DNA of 64,000 nt from Paraconiothyrium sp. Pb-2020 (GCA_022419385.1 JAJUBI010000006.1:4030001-4094000); one strand, 5' to 3'; positions 32,571 through 44,414 are shown, counted from the stretch's first letter. Translations and numbers: made by a program. The notes: a model not told the origin generated them from the sequence alone.

Positions 32571-33047
32571 TCATCCAAAACGTAGGTGTATAAGACTGAT
32601 GTAGTGTATGCGGTCAGGACATACGGTCCTTCGCTTTCTCTCACAGATGACCTTCTTGAGTTCGCCAGCTCCGCGAACCTCGACACGCTCGACCTTCAAA
32701 ATTCGCTCTTCACCGCGCTTTTCCATGTAATTTCCGACCTTGGTATTGCACTCTTTGCGAACTTCATGTATTTGTTCGCTGATTGGTCCCGAAAGTCTCC
32801 TAATGGTGGCTAAGAGTAGCATCAAACCCGTTGAGAAGGGGAAGAGGCAGGAGTTGCTGCATACGTGAAGACACAATCCTGCCACAGGAACACCGAGGTA
32901 CCAGTAGATACGCTCGCGAAGCTCTCGCGGAAGTTGCTCAAGGCGCGACGGTCCCGCGAGTGGAGGCGAGAGCGCGACATCCACGCGTGAGATGGACATG
33001 CTCGAGTTCGCGTTTGGATCGTCGATAGCGGGTGGAGACAAGGACAT
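32571..33047 (-). CDS. Small F-box-like/2EXR-type protein
   Basis: 158 residues with ATG at 33047. Residues about 37-55 read L-E-Q-L-P-R-E-L-R-E-R-I-Y-W-Y-L-G, the F-box-like motif common in short fungal proteins (LPxELRxxIYxYL). The rest is unassigned: a mildly hydrophobic middle (G-L-M-L-L-L-A-T-I) and a very basic Lys/Arg/Glu C terminus. An unrecognised intron within 32810-32880 is possible. The start codon lies directly beside a 12-bp tandem repeat in the leader. Such proteins often recruit substrates to SCF ubiquitin ligases, but only the motif supports this here. Confidence 0.55.
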   Translation of the reverse strand: MSLSPPAIDDPNANSSMSISRVDVALSPPLAGPSRLEQLPRELRERIYWYLGVPVAGLCLHVCSNSCLFPFSTGLMLLLATIRRLSGPISEQIHEVRKECNTKVGNYMEKRGEERILKVERVEVRGAGELKKVICERKRRTVCPDRIHYISLIHLRFG

Positions 33048-33054
33048 GGTCGTT

Positions 33055-33090
33055 ATCTTGGTCGTAATCTTGGTCGTAGTCTTGGTCGCA
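33055..33090 (-). repeat. Three 12-bp tandem repeats just upstream of a start codon
   Basis: The plus strand reads ATCTTGGTCGTA twice (33055-33066, 33067-33078) and then GTCTTGGTCGCA (33079-33090). A partial fourth copy runs into the ATG of the F-box-like gene at 33047. Confidence 0.85.
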
Positions 33091-33715
33091 ATCTATTGTT
33101 GTGGGTGTGACGAGGCGGGCTTTCTTGAACGCTCATTGATCCAGTAGAAGAGAGTTGCGGACGACGTTCTCAATAAGAAACCGCAAAAGCAACAGTGAGA
33201 GAGAGCGCAGGTCAAGTGATTGTCGTAGGCGCCACAGCCAGCCTTCACTGATAGCTATTCAGGTGACCGCATATGTCTTGGAACCTCCGGACAATGAATA
33301 AATACTCGTTTGTCGTGTCTTCCGTAAGGGGGTGCCAATGTTGGACCCGACCGGTAGACTTAGACTTGCTGTGTCGATAACGTGCTCATTCCCGCCATGG
33401 TCGGATCATACATCATAGAGGCGTCCATATTAAATACTACAAGTGGGGTTTATATACGCGCCGCAATACGCCTGCGATATGCAACATCTCAGTCAAACCG
33501 AGCGAATGCTAAGCTGGGGCTCATACCCCAGATGCATCTCTCAAAGCAATCCTGCGCCTAACAAAGCGACAGTGGGTATTTCCTTTTCCTTATCCTCCAA
33601 TCTATCCAAAATCCTTCTTGCAGACCCATAGTAGAGCCCGTAATGCTCAATCCTCTGGTGCATCCGCGTGTCGTGTAACAAACCTTGGAATCACCTCCTA
33701 GTAAAGCTGATGAAT
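33091..33715. other. Intergenic spacer
   Basis: No gene seen. It includes the 3' untranslated region of the Zn2Cys6 gene to its right and the promoter of the F-box-like gene to its left. TATATACG lies at 33451-33458. Confidence 0.45.
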
Positions 33716-36608
33716 CTATGCCCCTTTGTGAGCAAGGTCAGCATGCGGCGGCCCCACAGAATCCCACCCCATGTTCATGTTTTGCAGCATCTCATTCCAC
33801 GCGCCTTCGGACATTGGCGTCATGCCCGTGCCGCCGCCGCCAACCAAACTGCCCATATCCCACTCGTTGCCTAACATACCCATATTGTAATCGATTTCTC
33901 CGCCCACCGGAGGTATGCCACCCGTGGTTTCGCCGTATGCGAAGTTTGCGTTCATCATGTCGTTGCTAGTGGAGTAGAAGATGCTGTTGAGTGTGGATGC
34001 GGACTGGCTTGGTGTTCGGTTCGTCATGCGAGGCGAAGGGCGGTAGGGGATTTGATCCGTGTGCTGGCCGGGGGAGTATGACGAGTGTGAGCCTGAGCCG
34101 GGATTGCCGCCAGAGTTTGAGAGGGATTGGGAGCGGGTGTTTGATGTTGTTGTTGCCGGGCTAGGCTGATCGGCGTTGCTATCTGGTGTGAGATCCATTT
34201 CGGTATTCTCGAGTGACACGGTGTTGTCAAGTGGTAGACTATAGCTGTCTCGTGACATTGGCACGAAGCGCGAGTTCTGTGTGTCTGCGCCAATTGATGT
34301 GACGCTTGAGAGATGGAATGGTTGTCCCATCTTCTCAGCGCTATAAGGTGCTGAGAGCTGAGCCGGGTTGACAGGCTCTCCGTTTCCATATTGATTGATG
34401 GGATGATTGGGGTTTTGCGTTTCGCGGATCTCGAAGATAGAACTACAGCCGACCGGATCAGTATTCACTGGGATCACACCGTCCTGGAGAAAGGTTAGGA
34501 AATGACTTACTCAACGTGATGCGCCTGAAAAGGGTACGTCTTTTTCGTGCTGGGTGGCTGCATAGAATTACTTACTGTGCCACCTGTCTGCGGTGGTAAG
34601 TATGGCTTTTGACCCAATCCAAGCACACCTGCGCTTTCGAGGTCAAGGTCTAGCTGTACCAGGAAAGACTCTGTGAGGGGGTTCTTGCGTCGAAGCGCCT
34701 GCATGGCCGTGAGGAGAAATTGCAAAGAAGCATGCATCTGCTGATCCTTCGGTCGCGTCTTGAGATATTGTACGAACACTCGTGCTGCGACATAGACACA
34801 GAACGATATGAATGGATTCATCTGCTCGAGATTAACTTGTGGTTTACGACGAATCATGTGTGACATACGGCGGCCAAATCTAGGTGGCTGATCATTCGCA
34901 TGATGGAAGCAATTTCTGCAGCAGCCGTTACGCATCGAATTTTGCTCTCGTTGCTGACATTCATCGGCAGACGGTACTTGTCTGCCTTGAATATTGCTGC
35001 TTGGTGAAGGCAAATCGTCGAAGTGTGAATGCACATGTGCATGAAGACCGTGTTTGGATCTGCTGATCCGCTTGGTAATCGTAAATGGTCGGGCAGACCG
35101 AGCGAGGTTTGGAGTAGCATGCCCTCAATGGATCTGTGCCGTGTCCAGAAGCCGCCATTGAGATCGTCATCATTGTCATCGGGACCGGGCCGATGTAAGT
35201 GCAGAAGGTTCCGGCCGAAGAGTGCTGACGTTAGTACTATTCCGCCGAATGATTGTAGACTGCCGATCCCGTTCGTTCCTAACGCTTGCTCAAGAGAGCC
35301 GGTAGCCATAGGTTTGCTCTTTTCGAATGCTTCATCACTAGCTGGTAGATTCGTAAGGATCTGTACTCGGGATCAGCGCTATCATGTTTTCTTTATATGT
35401 TACGACTTACGTCTCGTTCATCGAATGTCATCGGCCAGCCAGTACCAATACTAGCGTAACGGTCAATGTTGAAAGTCATCCAGAATGTGCGTCTTCTCTC
35501 CTCGCGTTCTGTCCAATCCTTCGGTGGCGGAAGACATTGCTTCACATCCAACCCAACACCGTCCAGGCGATGGAGCTGCATCATTTGCGCCAAGCGCGTT
35601 GCTCGACCGGAGGAAAGCCAAGCTCGTGGAAAGTACATCTGCTTGAACTCGTACGTCGACATCAAGGCCCATGCTTGACAATGTGCCAATGTTATAGTCC
35701 CTTCGCCGTGGCCCTTCATTTCGTCTGCTTGAGCATACTTCCGCGCTCGTTGGTAGAAATGCTCCTGTAGCGCGTCGTACTTGTCGGCTACAGAAGCTGC
35801 GAGCGTCCACATTGCGTATCGTAGAGAGACAGGTGGTCGCATGTGCGGTGCGAGATTCATGGCAGCCATGAATCGCGGTCTATGTATAATGGGCAACGAC
35901 GGATGTATCTTCGTGAAATATATTTGATAACTAGCATTGTCAGTTACGTGTATTAAGCCCTCATGCTTCACTTACAGCTCGTCTTGTACATCCTGAGGAG
36001 GCAGCGGCTCATCTAAGCCCAAGCCGATCATTTCCCACTGGAACTCGCCCTCTGGCGACGTCGCGCTATTCGAGAAGACATCGGGGCCTGGCGATATCCT
36101 CAGTGCTGCTTCAGGGGCCCCCAAGAACTCATTCGAGTTGGGCAGCGGCTGTTGTGCTGTACTAGCGACGTATGCTGTGGTCGAGTCCGGTCGCGAAGGC
36201 TCTCTGGGCTGCTCGGTAGATTCCTGGTTCTTCAGAAGAGTTTCAACCTGCTCTACAGCCCAGCCAGTCAGCCATGCTGTTCAGAGAATTGCTGGTTCTA
36301 CACGTACGTAGGCGTGCTTCCAAGAGCTTTACGTATCCCCGCTTCGGCCCGCTCTTCTTGCGAACCTCATCATATGTGCAGTCGTGGGACAGACGCTTGC
36401 AGGTTCCGCACGTCGGCCTAGTTCCGTCGCATCGCAACTTTCTTTTCCGACACAAGACGCAGGCTATGCGCTTCTGTTTGCTTGCTGCATCGTCCTTGCG
36501 CGCTTCCGGCGCGTTCGCGCCCGCATTGTTCTCGTTCGCATCCGGGCCCTGCTGCGAGAGGTCGTTAAAGAAGGTCTCGTCCGGCGATTCCGACTCCTCT
36601 GAGGGCAT
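33716..36608 (-). CDS. Zn2Cys6 transcription factor, second in the window
   Basis: Exons (minus): 36608-36308, 36252-35976, 35930-35411, 35360-34869, 34821-34576, 34483-33716; 867 residues. Cysteines at 50, 53, 60, 67, 70 and 77 form the zinc cluster (I-A-C-V-L-C-R-K-R-K-L-R-C-D-G). A linker and dimerisation coil spanning intron 1 follow (G-Y-V-K-L-L-E-A-R-L / Q-Q-V-E-T-L-L-K-N-Q). The fungal_trans domain includes R-R-R-T-F-W-M-T-F-N-I-D-R-Y. The C terminus is rich in Ser, Asn, Gly and Met, typical of an activation region. The last intron (34484-34575) is taken as one piece, which keeps the frame; splitting it around a 14-nt exon would break it. Targets are unknown. Confidence 0.88.
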
Positions 36609-37618
36609 GGTCGATTGTCTGGCGATGCCTACTCTCCAACGGCAGACTGAACTGCCTGAAGATCGGCCTGCGTAAGCAGCGGTTGGGGGCGGGGAAGAAT
36701 TGCGTCCGTGGGCTGTTGCAAACAGACAGGCGGTAGGTGGTGCTTCGCAGTCTGCACTGTCCTGAGGCTTGCGTAGGCTTGATGATTTGAAAGGAAGTAG
36801 CTGGACGGTTACCTAAGTCCTAAGCGTCGGGGTGGAATGTCACCCGATGTGCGAGCTCAGGCATCACTAGAACCGCGAATGATGCGGTGAGTTGGTTGGA
36901 TCAAGGGGGCGTAGCATCGCAGCAGGAACATCAAGGTTAGCACGGAATATACGTGGACGTGCTGACGTCTTAGATAGAAGCCTCGCGAGCTGAGAGATCG
37001 CCCTGCATATGCTATATGCTGACCCAAGCATCGCGGTACACGAGCATTTCCATCGTCGGTTGCCTAGGACGAATAATCTCGGACCCGCCGAACCTGGGGG
37101 ATACACCAAGCATGTGGGCCCGTCGCACAGCAGCTCGGGTGCTACACTTCGGTTTCGTAGGACAGCAAGCGTATTTGTGCACACGGATAGCCTGCCTACA
37201 TCTTTTCCAGCTTCTTGAGTATGGGTTTAAGACTGCGCTGTTCGTGGCGGTGATTGCGGGGGGTTCTAGGCCCGTGCTAGCTCTGAACAAATCCGCTATA
37301 TCCACCAACTCATCCCTGTTCTATCAGCTTATTTCAAGGCTGTGGTGAGCTGCGTAGCGTGCTTGTAATGTAGTCTGCGATGCGCATCTGGAAAGGACCC
37401 TGTTCGTTTTCAGAAGTGATAGAGGTAAAAGGGGGAGCTGAGTAGTCCTGCTGCACCCTTCACGGAAAGAAGCAGCTGGCAATATCCGCAAATTCGTGAT
37501 AACAACGAGACAGCACGATGAGGCACAGTCAAGAAAGCCCACGGCCAAGCTTGTAGCCGCATGGATTGTTATGGTACATATGGACAACAGGTGATATGAT
37601 ACATAAGGCGACCCTTCA
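36609..37618. other. Intergenic region, 1 kb
   Basis: Upstream region of the Zn2Cys6 gene and 3' flank of uL2m. Chance open frames only. Confidence 0.45.
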
Positions 37619-38845
37619 CTATCTCGCTCTACGCTTGCCTTGGTTGCGAGGCCGGTCTTGAACAAGGAAGGTATGCTTGTTTCTCTTGTGCCTCGTCTTG
37701 AAACCACCTTTGGCCTGTGAACGAGTCAGTGACGAGCATATACGATCCCCCGTAGACTGGACTTACCGGTGTACCCCACGGACTGACGGGATGCACGTTA
37801 CCCTTCGACTTACCACGTCCACCTCCGTGAGGATGGTCAGCTGCAGATTGTTAGTGAGAGGGCTCAACGAAAAAACAGTCCTTCGTCACGTACCTGCGTT
37901 CATAGCCAGACCACGAACCTCTGGCCTCTTTCCTAGCCATCGTGACCGACCAGCTTTACCCAAAGACTTGAAGTGATTCTGCGGGTTGCTTGCGACGCCA
38001 ATCGTGCAGCACGCGTCCGGACTAATCTTGCGCAGCTCTCCACTCTGCAAGCGAACGGTGACGCTCTTGATCTCTACGCCCTTCGCCTTCTCCACCTCCT
38101 CTTTCGTGACGACAATTGCGTATGTTCCAGCACTCCGACAGAAGACACCGCCGCCCTGGGACTTGGAGCCCACATTGAAGACCTGGGAGCCCAACGGCAC
38201 CATGTTGATCGGGAGGCAGTTTCCTCGCGCCGCCGTCTTCGCTGCCAACATACCGGGGTCAATCACACCACCCATGCTTTCTATTAAATCTTTTGGGATT
38301 CCACTTCTGTAGCTCTCGACCTCATCGCCTTCCCGCATGCCATCTGCTGCAACAATGTACGTCTTCTCGCCAGTCTCTACACGGGTCACGAGGGCAAGGT
38401 GGGCGCTGCGGTTCGGGTCGTATTCGATCCTGTCCACGATATGCTTGCCAGGGAGGTACCGCTTGTAATCCACGATACGGATACGCCTCTTATGACCACC
38501 TCCTCGATGCCTAACGGTAACTCGTCCAGTATTGTTCCTCCCTCCCAAATGCTGCCCTTTGCGAGCAATCGTGAGCTTCAAATGCGGTCGCCCCTTCCAC
38601 AGGTGATCGTTGACTGGCCGCTTCAAGTGCCGCAGACCGGGCGTGCGTGGCTTGTACGTTCTCAAGGGGACAAATTTATCTCGCCGCGGCTCCCTGGACT
38701 GAAGGACACCACTGTCGGCGTGTACGGCGGGCTCGAATGCGGGTGACGGTGCGTGTTCAACGGCCGTAGCATAGCTACGTGCTGGCTGGAGCAGCGCCCG
38801 GCCAATGCGCCAGGCCTGCAGGCTGCATATCCGGGGCTGCAGCAT
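37619..38845 (-). CDS. RML2: Mitochondrial large-subunit ribosomal protein uL2m
   Basis: Exons (minus): 38845-37894, 37840-37767, 37714-37619; 373 residues. The N terminus (M-L-Q-P-R-I-C-S-L-Q-A-W-R-I-G-R) is an Arg-rich mitochondrial presequence. The L2 core follows: G-R-V-T-V-R-H-R-G-G-G-H-K-R-R-I-R, then D-P-N-R-S-A-H-L-A. The second exon supplies the loop that contacts the peptidyl transferase centre, H-P-H-G-G-G-R-G-K-S-K-G, universal in uL2. Both introns restore conserved residues. It is divergent from the cyclin gene across 890 bp. Frame and length are intact. Confidence 0.96.
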
Positions 38846-39734
38846 GGTTGAAAGATGGCCTCGATGGCCTCGGGATAGGACAGACGGCGCAATGGGCTCT
38901 CGTTACGGTGGTATGTGGTTGATGGATGAGCTCCAGAAATTCTCAGGCATGTCCCGGAAGGGCTAGTCTGGGACACACCCCTGTAAGTTGCACGGCGCGA
39001 TGACCGGGCAACAACGACCGAGCTCTACGTGCCTGCCTTTACCTTCGCGCCCTCGGTTTCTATATAACAACTCTGAGGACTTTAAAAGACCTTCTGCGCG
39101 CCACCGACTCTCAGTATATTCGACTAAAGCTCCTCCCGGCTGCTGCGCGTCGGACGTGGCTGTTTTCTGTGGTAAGTGACGATACGCGTTCTTCATTGGC
39201 TCCACACCCCAGCCCCGTTCACGTCGGGTTCTGCGCGCGTTGTTGGCGCATAGCCGCTTACCTAACGCTCAAGCCTGCACACCAAAACAAACCGCTCTCG
39301 ACATCCACCTCCATCAACACACCTCAGGTGCAGCACTTCTTCCCCCCTCGCCCGACACCACAGCGCCATTGGAGCTGGACTTCTACTTGTCCCTTCAACG
39401 TCGCCGGCACCGTACACCCAGGCGCCTGTTTCCGATCCCACACGTCATTTCACCATCGCTGTCGCATCCTATAAAGCGTGTCTGGTACGCTCCATATCCG
39501 CCTACACACAACACCAGACTCTATCAACCAAAGCGTTACGTGCCGACTCGCGTGTTGGGCGCTCTTTTTGTCGACTTCTGCTTGTTTCTCGGCTACTTCG
39601 CGTTGCTCCCGGCTGCTGCTAATACTAAGTAGTGCATCATAACAAGACCTGTACACACTTCACGCCCTAGTACATAAACTACAATATCCCGGACTCGACT
39701 CTAGCATTGCTCAGCATAACTAATATTGCTCGCC
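38846..39734. promoter_or_regulatory. Divergent promoter region of uL2m and cyclin B
   Basis: 890 bp between two start codons that read outward. TATATAAC at 39061-39068 lies on the plus strand, and the cyclin side is C/T-rich. An open frame at 39240-39632 ends in a hydrophobic stretch but has no recognised domain and is probably leader sequence. Confidence 0.4.
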
Positions 39735-41325
39735 ATGCCTCCAGCGGTACGTCTTATCGCGTCACGCCTAACTGTGTTGTCACGGCGCGACTACGGCAGG
39801 GCGTATATCCTATCAAAAGGTTTACTAAGTCTCTTCAACAGGTTCGCAACCTCCGGCAGCGTGCCGTCACTAATGAGAACGATGAGAACGTGGGAACCCA
39901 GCGGTTGACGCGCGCGAAGTCCGCTGCCATGGACTCGGTCGTCGACGTGCCCAAGAAGCAAGCCTTGAATACCAAGAAGTCCCAAACTGCACTAGCACCC
40001 GCTGGGCAAGCCAGGAAGCGTGTAGCTCTAGGTGACCGGACCAATTCAATCAAGACGGAGGGCGTCGGCGCTGGCGCAAAGGACGCGAAGGAGAACAAGA
40101 AGCCCTCCGTAGCCAAGAGCGGACTAGCACAAGCAGCACACCCTACCAAGGTCATGAAGTCTTCTCAGAAGCAACCCCGTTCCGTGCTCGCTCCCAAAGA
40201 GAAGAGTGCCAACTCCTCCGGCTCAAGCGACCAGCACCTGGCTCTGGCATTGCCGGCCCAATGAAGAAGCGTCAAACATAGCGCGCCCGAATCTGTGAAG
40301 GAGGACCCTGAGGAGGAGGAGAACATTGAGGCCTCAGACGAACATCAAGACGGAAGACAACAGGGCTGCCCCGAAGAGCAAGGATGTCCCGTTGCTGTCG
40401 AAGTGCCCGAGGTTGAGGTCGAGGAGATCCCGGATCTGGACAAGGAGGATGTCGATGACCCGCTCATGGTCTCAGAGTACGTTGGTGAGATCTTCGAGTA
40501 TCTGAAGGAGCTTGAAATCGCTACCATGGCAAACCCCGACTACATGGACAATCAGAACGAGCTGGAGTGGAAGATGCGTGGTATTCTAGTCGACTGGCTG
40601 CTCGAAGTTCACACACGCTTCCGTCTCCTGCCGGAGACACTCTTCCTTGCCGTCAACATCATTGACCGCTTCCTGTCTACCAAAGTTGTGCAACTCGACC
40701 GTCTCCAGCTTGTTGGTGTCACCGCTATGTTCATCGCTTCCAAGTACGAGGAGGTACTGTCACCACATGTGCAGAACTTTCGACATGTTGCCGACGATGG
40801 TTTCACAGAGGAAGAGATCCTAAGTGCGGAGCGCTTCGTCCTTTCTGCCCTCGACTATGACCTGAGCTACCCCAACCCGATGAACTTCCTTCGTCGGATA
40901 TCAAAGGCAGACAACTACGACATTCAGACCCGTACTCTCGGCAAGTACCTGCTTGAAATCGGATGTCTGGACCACCGCTTCATCGTCCACCCTCCTAGCC
41001 AGGTTGCTGCTGCTGCTATGTACCTCTCCCGAATGGTGCTAGACCGCGGCCCATGGGACGCGACTCTGTCGCACTACGCTGGCTACACCGATGAAGAGAT
41101 TCAGCCTGTTCTCGAGCTCATGATCGACTACCTTTCGGGACCTGTCCTTCATGAGGCTTTCTTCAAGAAATACGCTAGCAAAAAGTTTATGAAGGGTGAG
41201 TCTCCGCATTGTTACCATTCCACGTAATGATACTGACTGTTACAGCCTCCATCGTTCTCCGCACATGGTGCAAGAAGTACGTTGCACAGTACGGTAATCC
41301 CCTCCAAGACAGCTCCAAGGCATGA
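39735..41325 (+). CDS. nimE: G2/M B-type cyclin, with a local frame disturbance
   Basis: Exons 39735-39746, 39842-41195 and 41246-41325, about 480 residues. The first exon codes only M-P-P-A. Next come the destruction box R-V-A-L-G-D-R-T-N (R-x-A-L-x4-N), which directs APC/C degradation, and two cyclin folds with M-R-G-I-L-V-D-W-L-L-E-V-H and K-Y-E-E. It activates the mitotic Cdk1 kinase for entry into mitosis. The last exon (A-S-I-V-L-R-T-W-C-K-K-Y) completes the C-terminal fold. Between about 40229 and 40285 the frame is disturbed. The literal frame meets TGA at 40262-40264, while the adjacent frame reads P-A-P-G-S-G-I-A-G-P-M-K-K-R. The original frame is usable again from about 40290. Compensating small deletions fit this; no intron does. 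Confidence 0.92.
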
Positions 41326-42378
41326 GCCGGCGCCGAACTTGTGTGGGGATGCTAGTCATCCCCGCAAGGACCAACACGTTGCAACATCTGCTATACTGCC
41401 AGAGTACCTAAACCCAGGAAGCTTCGTTGTAACAAGGCATTAGTGCGCTACAGTTGCTCCGCTCCCTGTTCATGCTTGCATTTTGCCATCTCATACCGGA
41501 TCGGCGTTAATAAAATGGATGCAGTTGGTTAGTTTCGAGGGCTTGAATGTCGTTTTTGTTTGGATGTCGAATTTTTACCTCACAACGGAGTTTGATGGCG
41601 TCCTCATGGCTTTTTCTTCTCATGACGGCGCATCAGGGTCTGCTTTCAGTCTCATCGCAGCATCTCCTAACTTCATTTCTGAGAGAGGCTGGCTCCGAGA
41701 CGCATTCGTAGGGGGATATGGTAGCATGGGCATGGTTGGGTGGGAAGGACTACACATTGCTTGGGGGGATGGAAGTGTGTATGAGTAGGCAATGCGAGCC
41801 TCGTCTGTCTGTGAGCTAGCCATGCTTTAAGCGTTTGATCTTGCTTCTTGTTCTATATCACATGAGCGTTGCATTATATGACGACTTTTTGGTAAACGAA
41901 CACGAGCATTCTTCAAAAATTCAAAAGCGCTCTTCAGCCCCTTTGAAAACGTGTTACCCCGAGCTACTCCCCTATATGTTGCATACAGAGGCAGCTTGTA
42001 TTCTGTGGCTGTTTCATTGGCAGGAGGATGCTTGCAACCTACGCGCTCACCCATCGTGCGTGCTGCCTTGATTGCGTCTGCGCTTGGGGCAGCCAGCACG
42101 CGGTGCTCTCGAGGACGTGCAAGTGTCTCAGTCGCGATGACGCGATGCGTCAGGGCACGTACACGACGCGCGCTGCAGACGTGAATGTTGGACCTCGGCA
42201 TCGGCCGGCGCCTAACCTGAACAAGCCTACATTTACAGACGTCGATCGATCGACTGCAGACGACCACGAGAGAAGCTCGCTTGTTAAGGAATCACGGCTT
42301 TTGAGTGGTATTATAGCTTCTCAGTTTATGCTATCACTTCATTCTATTTAACTCGACGTCATGCGCAGGTAGCCCATA
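41326..42378. other. Intergenic region, 1 kb
   Basis: Cyclin 3' flank and HIT-gene upstream region. The open frame at 41483-41788 has no recognisable domain. Confidence 0.45.
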
Positions 42379-43189
42379 ATGAACGAACTGGACCTCCACT
42401 ACCCACCCGATTCGTGCCCTTTCTGCACCATCGCAGCCGCATATCCACCATCCTCTTCACCTCTCTGGGCTTCCAAAGAGGAGGACTTACTTTCCTGTGT
42501 GCCCAATGGAGACGTACGGCCTGAGAAGACTAGCCCGGGCAGTTTCGTTGTTTTGGCAAGCAGAGATGTAGTTGCGTTTCTGGACATCTTGCCCATGGTT
42601 GGGGGCCATTTGTTGGTCGCGACAAGGGGCCATAGGGTGAAGGTCGGGGACATGGAGGGGGCAGAGGGCAGGGAGATGGGTGAGCAGGTCATGTGATGCG
42701 GGAAGACATGAAGCTAACGGTGAGGGTGTAGGGTTTTGGCTGCCGGTGCTGTCAAGGGTCGTCTCGAAGGTGGCAGGCGTCAATGACTGGAATATTGTGC
42801 AGAACAATGGTAAGCTTCGTGGTGTTGTTTCTTCGATTCAAGTTGTCTTTTTTCGCTCTCAAGTGTTCTTCTTTTCATCTCATGTTCTCTCTACTACATT
42901 TATTTCTGCATGCAAGACTGTATATCTTGGCCGTCTACATTTATCATGTAGGACAGAAGTGACCTTACTGTTGACAGGCGCAAGAGCAGCACAGGTGGTG
43001 CCGCACGTTCACTTCCACATCATTCCCAGGCCAGAGTCAAGACCTGAGATCAAGAGTAAGAGTTGGACCATGTTTGGACGGGGGCAGAGAGATGAGTTGG
43101 ACGATGAAGAAGGCATGCGACTAGCAGGCGAGATGAGGCGGGTGCTCAGAGAGGAGATCACGAAGATGAAGGAGAGGCCGAAGCTATGA
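42379..43189 (+). CDS. HIT-domain nucleotide-binding hydrolase
   Basis: Exons 42379-42679, 42732-42809 and 42978-43189; 196 residues. C-P-F-C at the start is the zinc or Cys pair common in HINT-type proteins. A-F-L-D-I-L-P-M-V-G-G-H-L-L-V and the histidine triad V-V-P-H-V-H-F-H-I-I-P-R define the HIT fold; the middle His of H-x-H-x-H attacks the nucleotide alpha-phosphate. Known fungal relatives hydrolyse AMP-lysine-type adenylates or dinucleoside polyphosphates. The second intron (168 nt) is longer than most here. The C-terminal helix is charged. Which subfamily it belongs to is not clear. Confidence 0.88.
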
Positions 43190-43385
43190 ACGGACTCCTG
43201 AGCAGTATACTTGCCGACGGGCTGATATTTGAACATACGATGTGGCTCAGCTGATACCAGGATGTATTATACATACAACAAAGACTTCAAATGTTCTGTC
43301 TTTGATCCGTACTATCACGATACATGTACAATATCTATACATAATCCTTTCCCAATGCTTATACAAGACGTTCGAATCAAATCCT

Positions 43386-44414
43386 CTACTCCGCCGGCTT
43401 GTCACCCTTCTCCTTCTCTTCCATGTCCATTCTCCGACCCTCGACCGTGAAGTACAAACTTTTGCTGGCGCCCTCCAGAGCACCCGTGAGTGCGCCACCA
43501 ACACCTTGCAGCATGTGTACAAGTTGCGCCCTGAGCCCGTCGATACCACCATCGATGCCGCCAACCCACTTCGTTCCCTCTGTGTCGAACACCTTGCCCT
43601 CCACTCGCGCACCCAGCAGCATTAGCTTTTGCAGGCCGGATTGCACTTCTGGCTCGTAGTATGATGGGCTTGCTTTACGCCTCGGCGCAGGAAAGTCGGG
43701 CGGCGAAGGGGCGAGGATGGAGAGCACGGCCTTGAGATGTTGCGGCGAGACGTCGGGAAACGTTACAATGGCCAGGGGCCCTGAGAGGAGCGGCTCGAGC
43801 TCGCTCTTGAGTTTGCGGTTTGAGGCTACTTCCCACGCTCTCCTGCTCAAACCGTGCTTGAAGCGCTCATCCTCGGGGGAGTTCGATGCTTGCGGAATCT
43901 GTGCGCTCGTAGGTGTTCGTGGGTCTGTGGGGTGCTGAACATGGTCCATGGTGTTTTCTTCGGGTTTGAAAAACTCAACGACACGCAGCGCACTTGCAAA
44001 GATGCTCGTAGTTATAACTTGGAACTTGATCTGGTCGGCGATCAAGCCCTCCTGGCCGTTCTTCACTCGCTCAGCGTCGATCTTTCGCAACACGGTCGCT
44101 AGTTCTCTCCGTATGCTCATCCATTCTACGGCTTTGACATTGTTGTGTTGGAAAAGTAGAATCAAGGGCGAGGACTTGAGGACGGATTGATATGTTCGGT
44201 GGAGCTGCGTTTTGCGGACCTCCGGCGGTTTATGTGATGGAGGCTGCGTAGGTGGGTATCTCAGTACTGGAGGCGCCGCGCGTGTCATATCAATTGACGG
44301 CGCTGGAGTTGTTGCTGTTGCCAGAGAGGCATAGGTTGCGCAGAGGGGGCTGCTAGATGGCTGAGCGGTACGGACGCGGAGGGCGCTAGGCCGGAGGCGT
44401 ATTCGGGGTGGCAT
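43386..44414 (-). CDS. MRPL11: Mitochondrial large-subunit ribosomal protein uL10m
   Basis: A single exon of 342 residues with ATG at 44414. The N terminus (M-P-P-R-I-R-L-R-P-S-A-L-R-V-R) is a strong mitochondrial presequence. The L10 core shows R-T-Y-Q-S-V-L-K-S-S-P-L-I-L-L-F-Q-H-N-N, characteristic of fungal uL10m, then P-L-L-S-G-P-L-A-I-V-T-F-P near the P-stalk base region. The C terminus is acidic and Lys-rich. uL10m anchors the L7/L12 stalk that recruits translation factors. It diverges from the prolyl-tRNA synthetase gene only 303 bp away. Confidence 0.9.
   Translation of the reverse strand: MPPRIRLRPSALRVRTAQPSSSPLCATYASLATATTPAPSIDMTRAAPPVLRYPPTQPPSHKPPEVRKTQLHRTYQSVLKSSPLILLFQHNNVKAVEWMSIRRELATVLRKIDAERVKNGQEGLIADQIKFQVITTSIFASALRVVEFFKPEENTMDHVQHPTDPRTPTSAQIPQASNSPEDERFKHGLSRRAWEVASNRKLKSELEPLLSGPLAIVTFPDVSPQHLKAVLSILAPSPPDFPAPRRKASPSYYEPEVQSGLQKLMLLGARVEGKVFDTEGTKWVGGIDGGIDGLRAQLVHMLQGVGGALTGALEGASKSLYFTVEGRRMDMEEKEKGDKPAE

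Noticed and set aside
34511..34524. 14-nt micro-exon in the second Zn2Cys6 gene
   Set aside because: Using it leaves the last exon out of frame; one 92-nt intron (34484-34575) keeps the frame.
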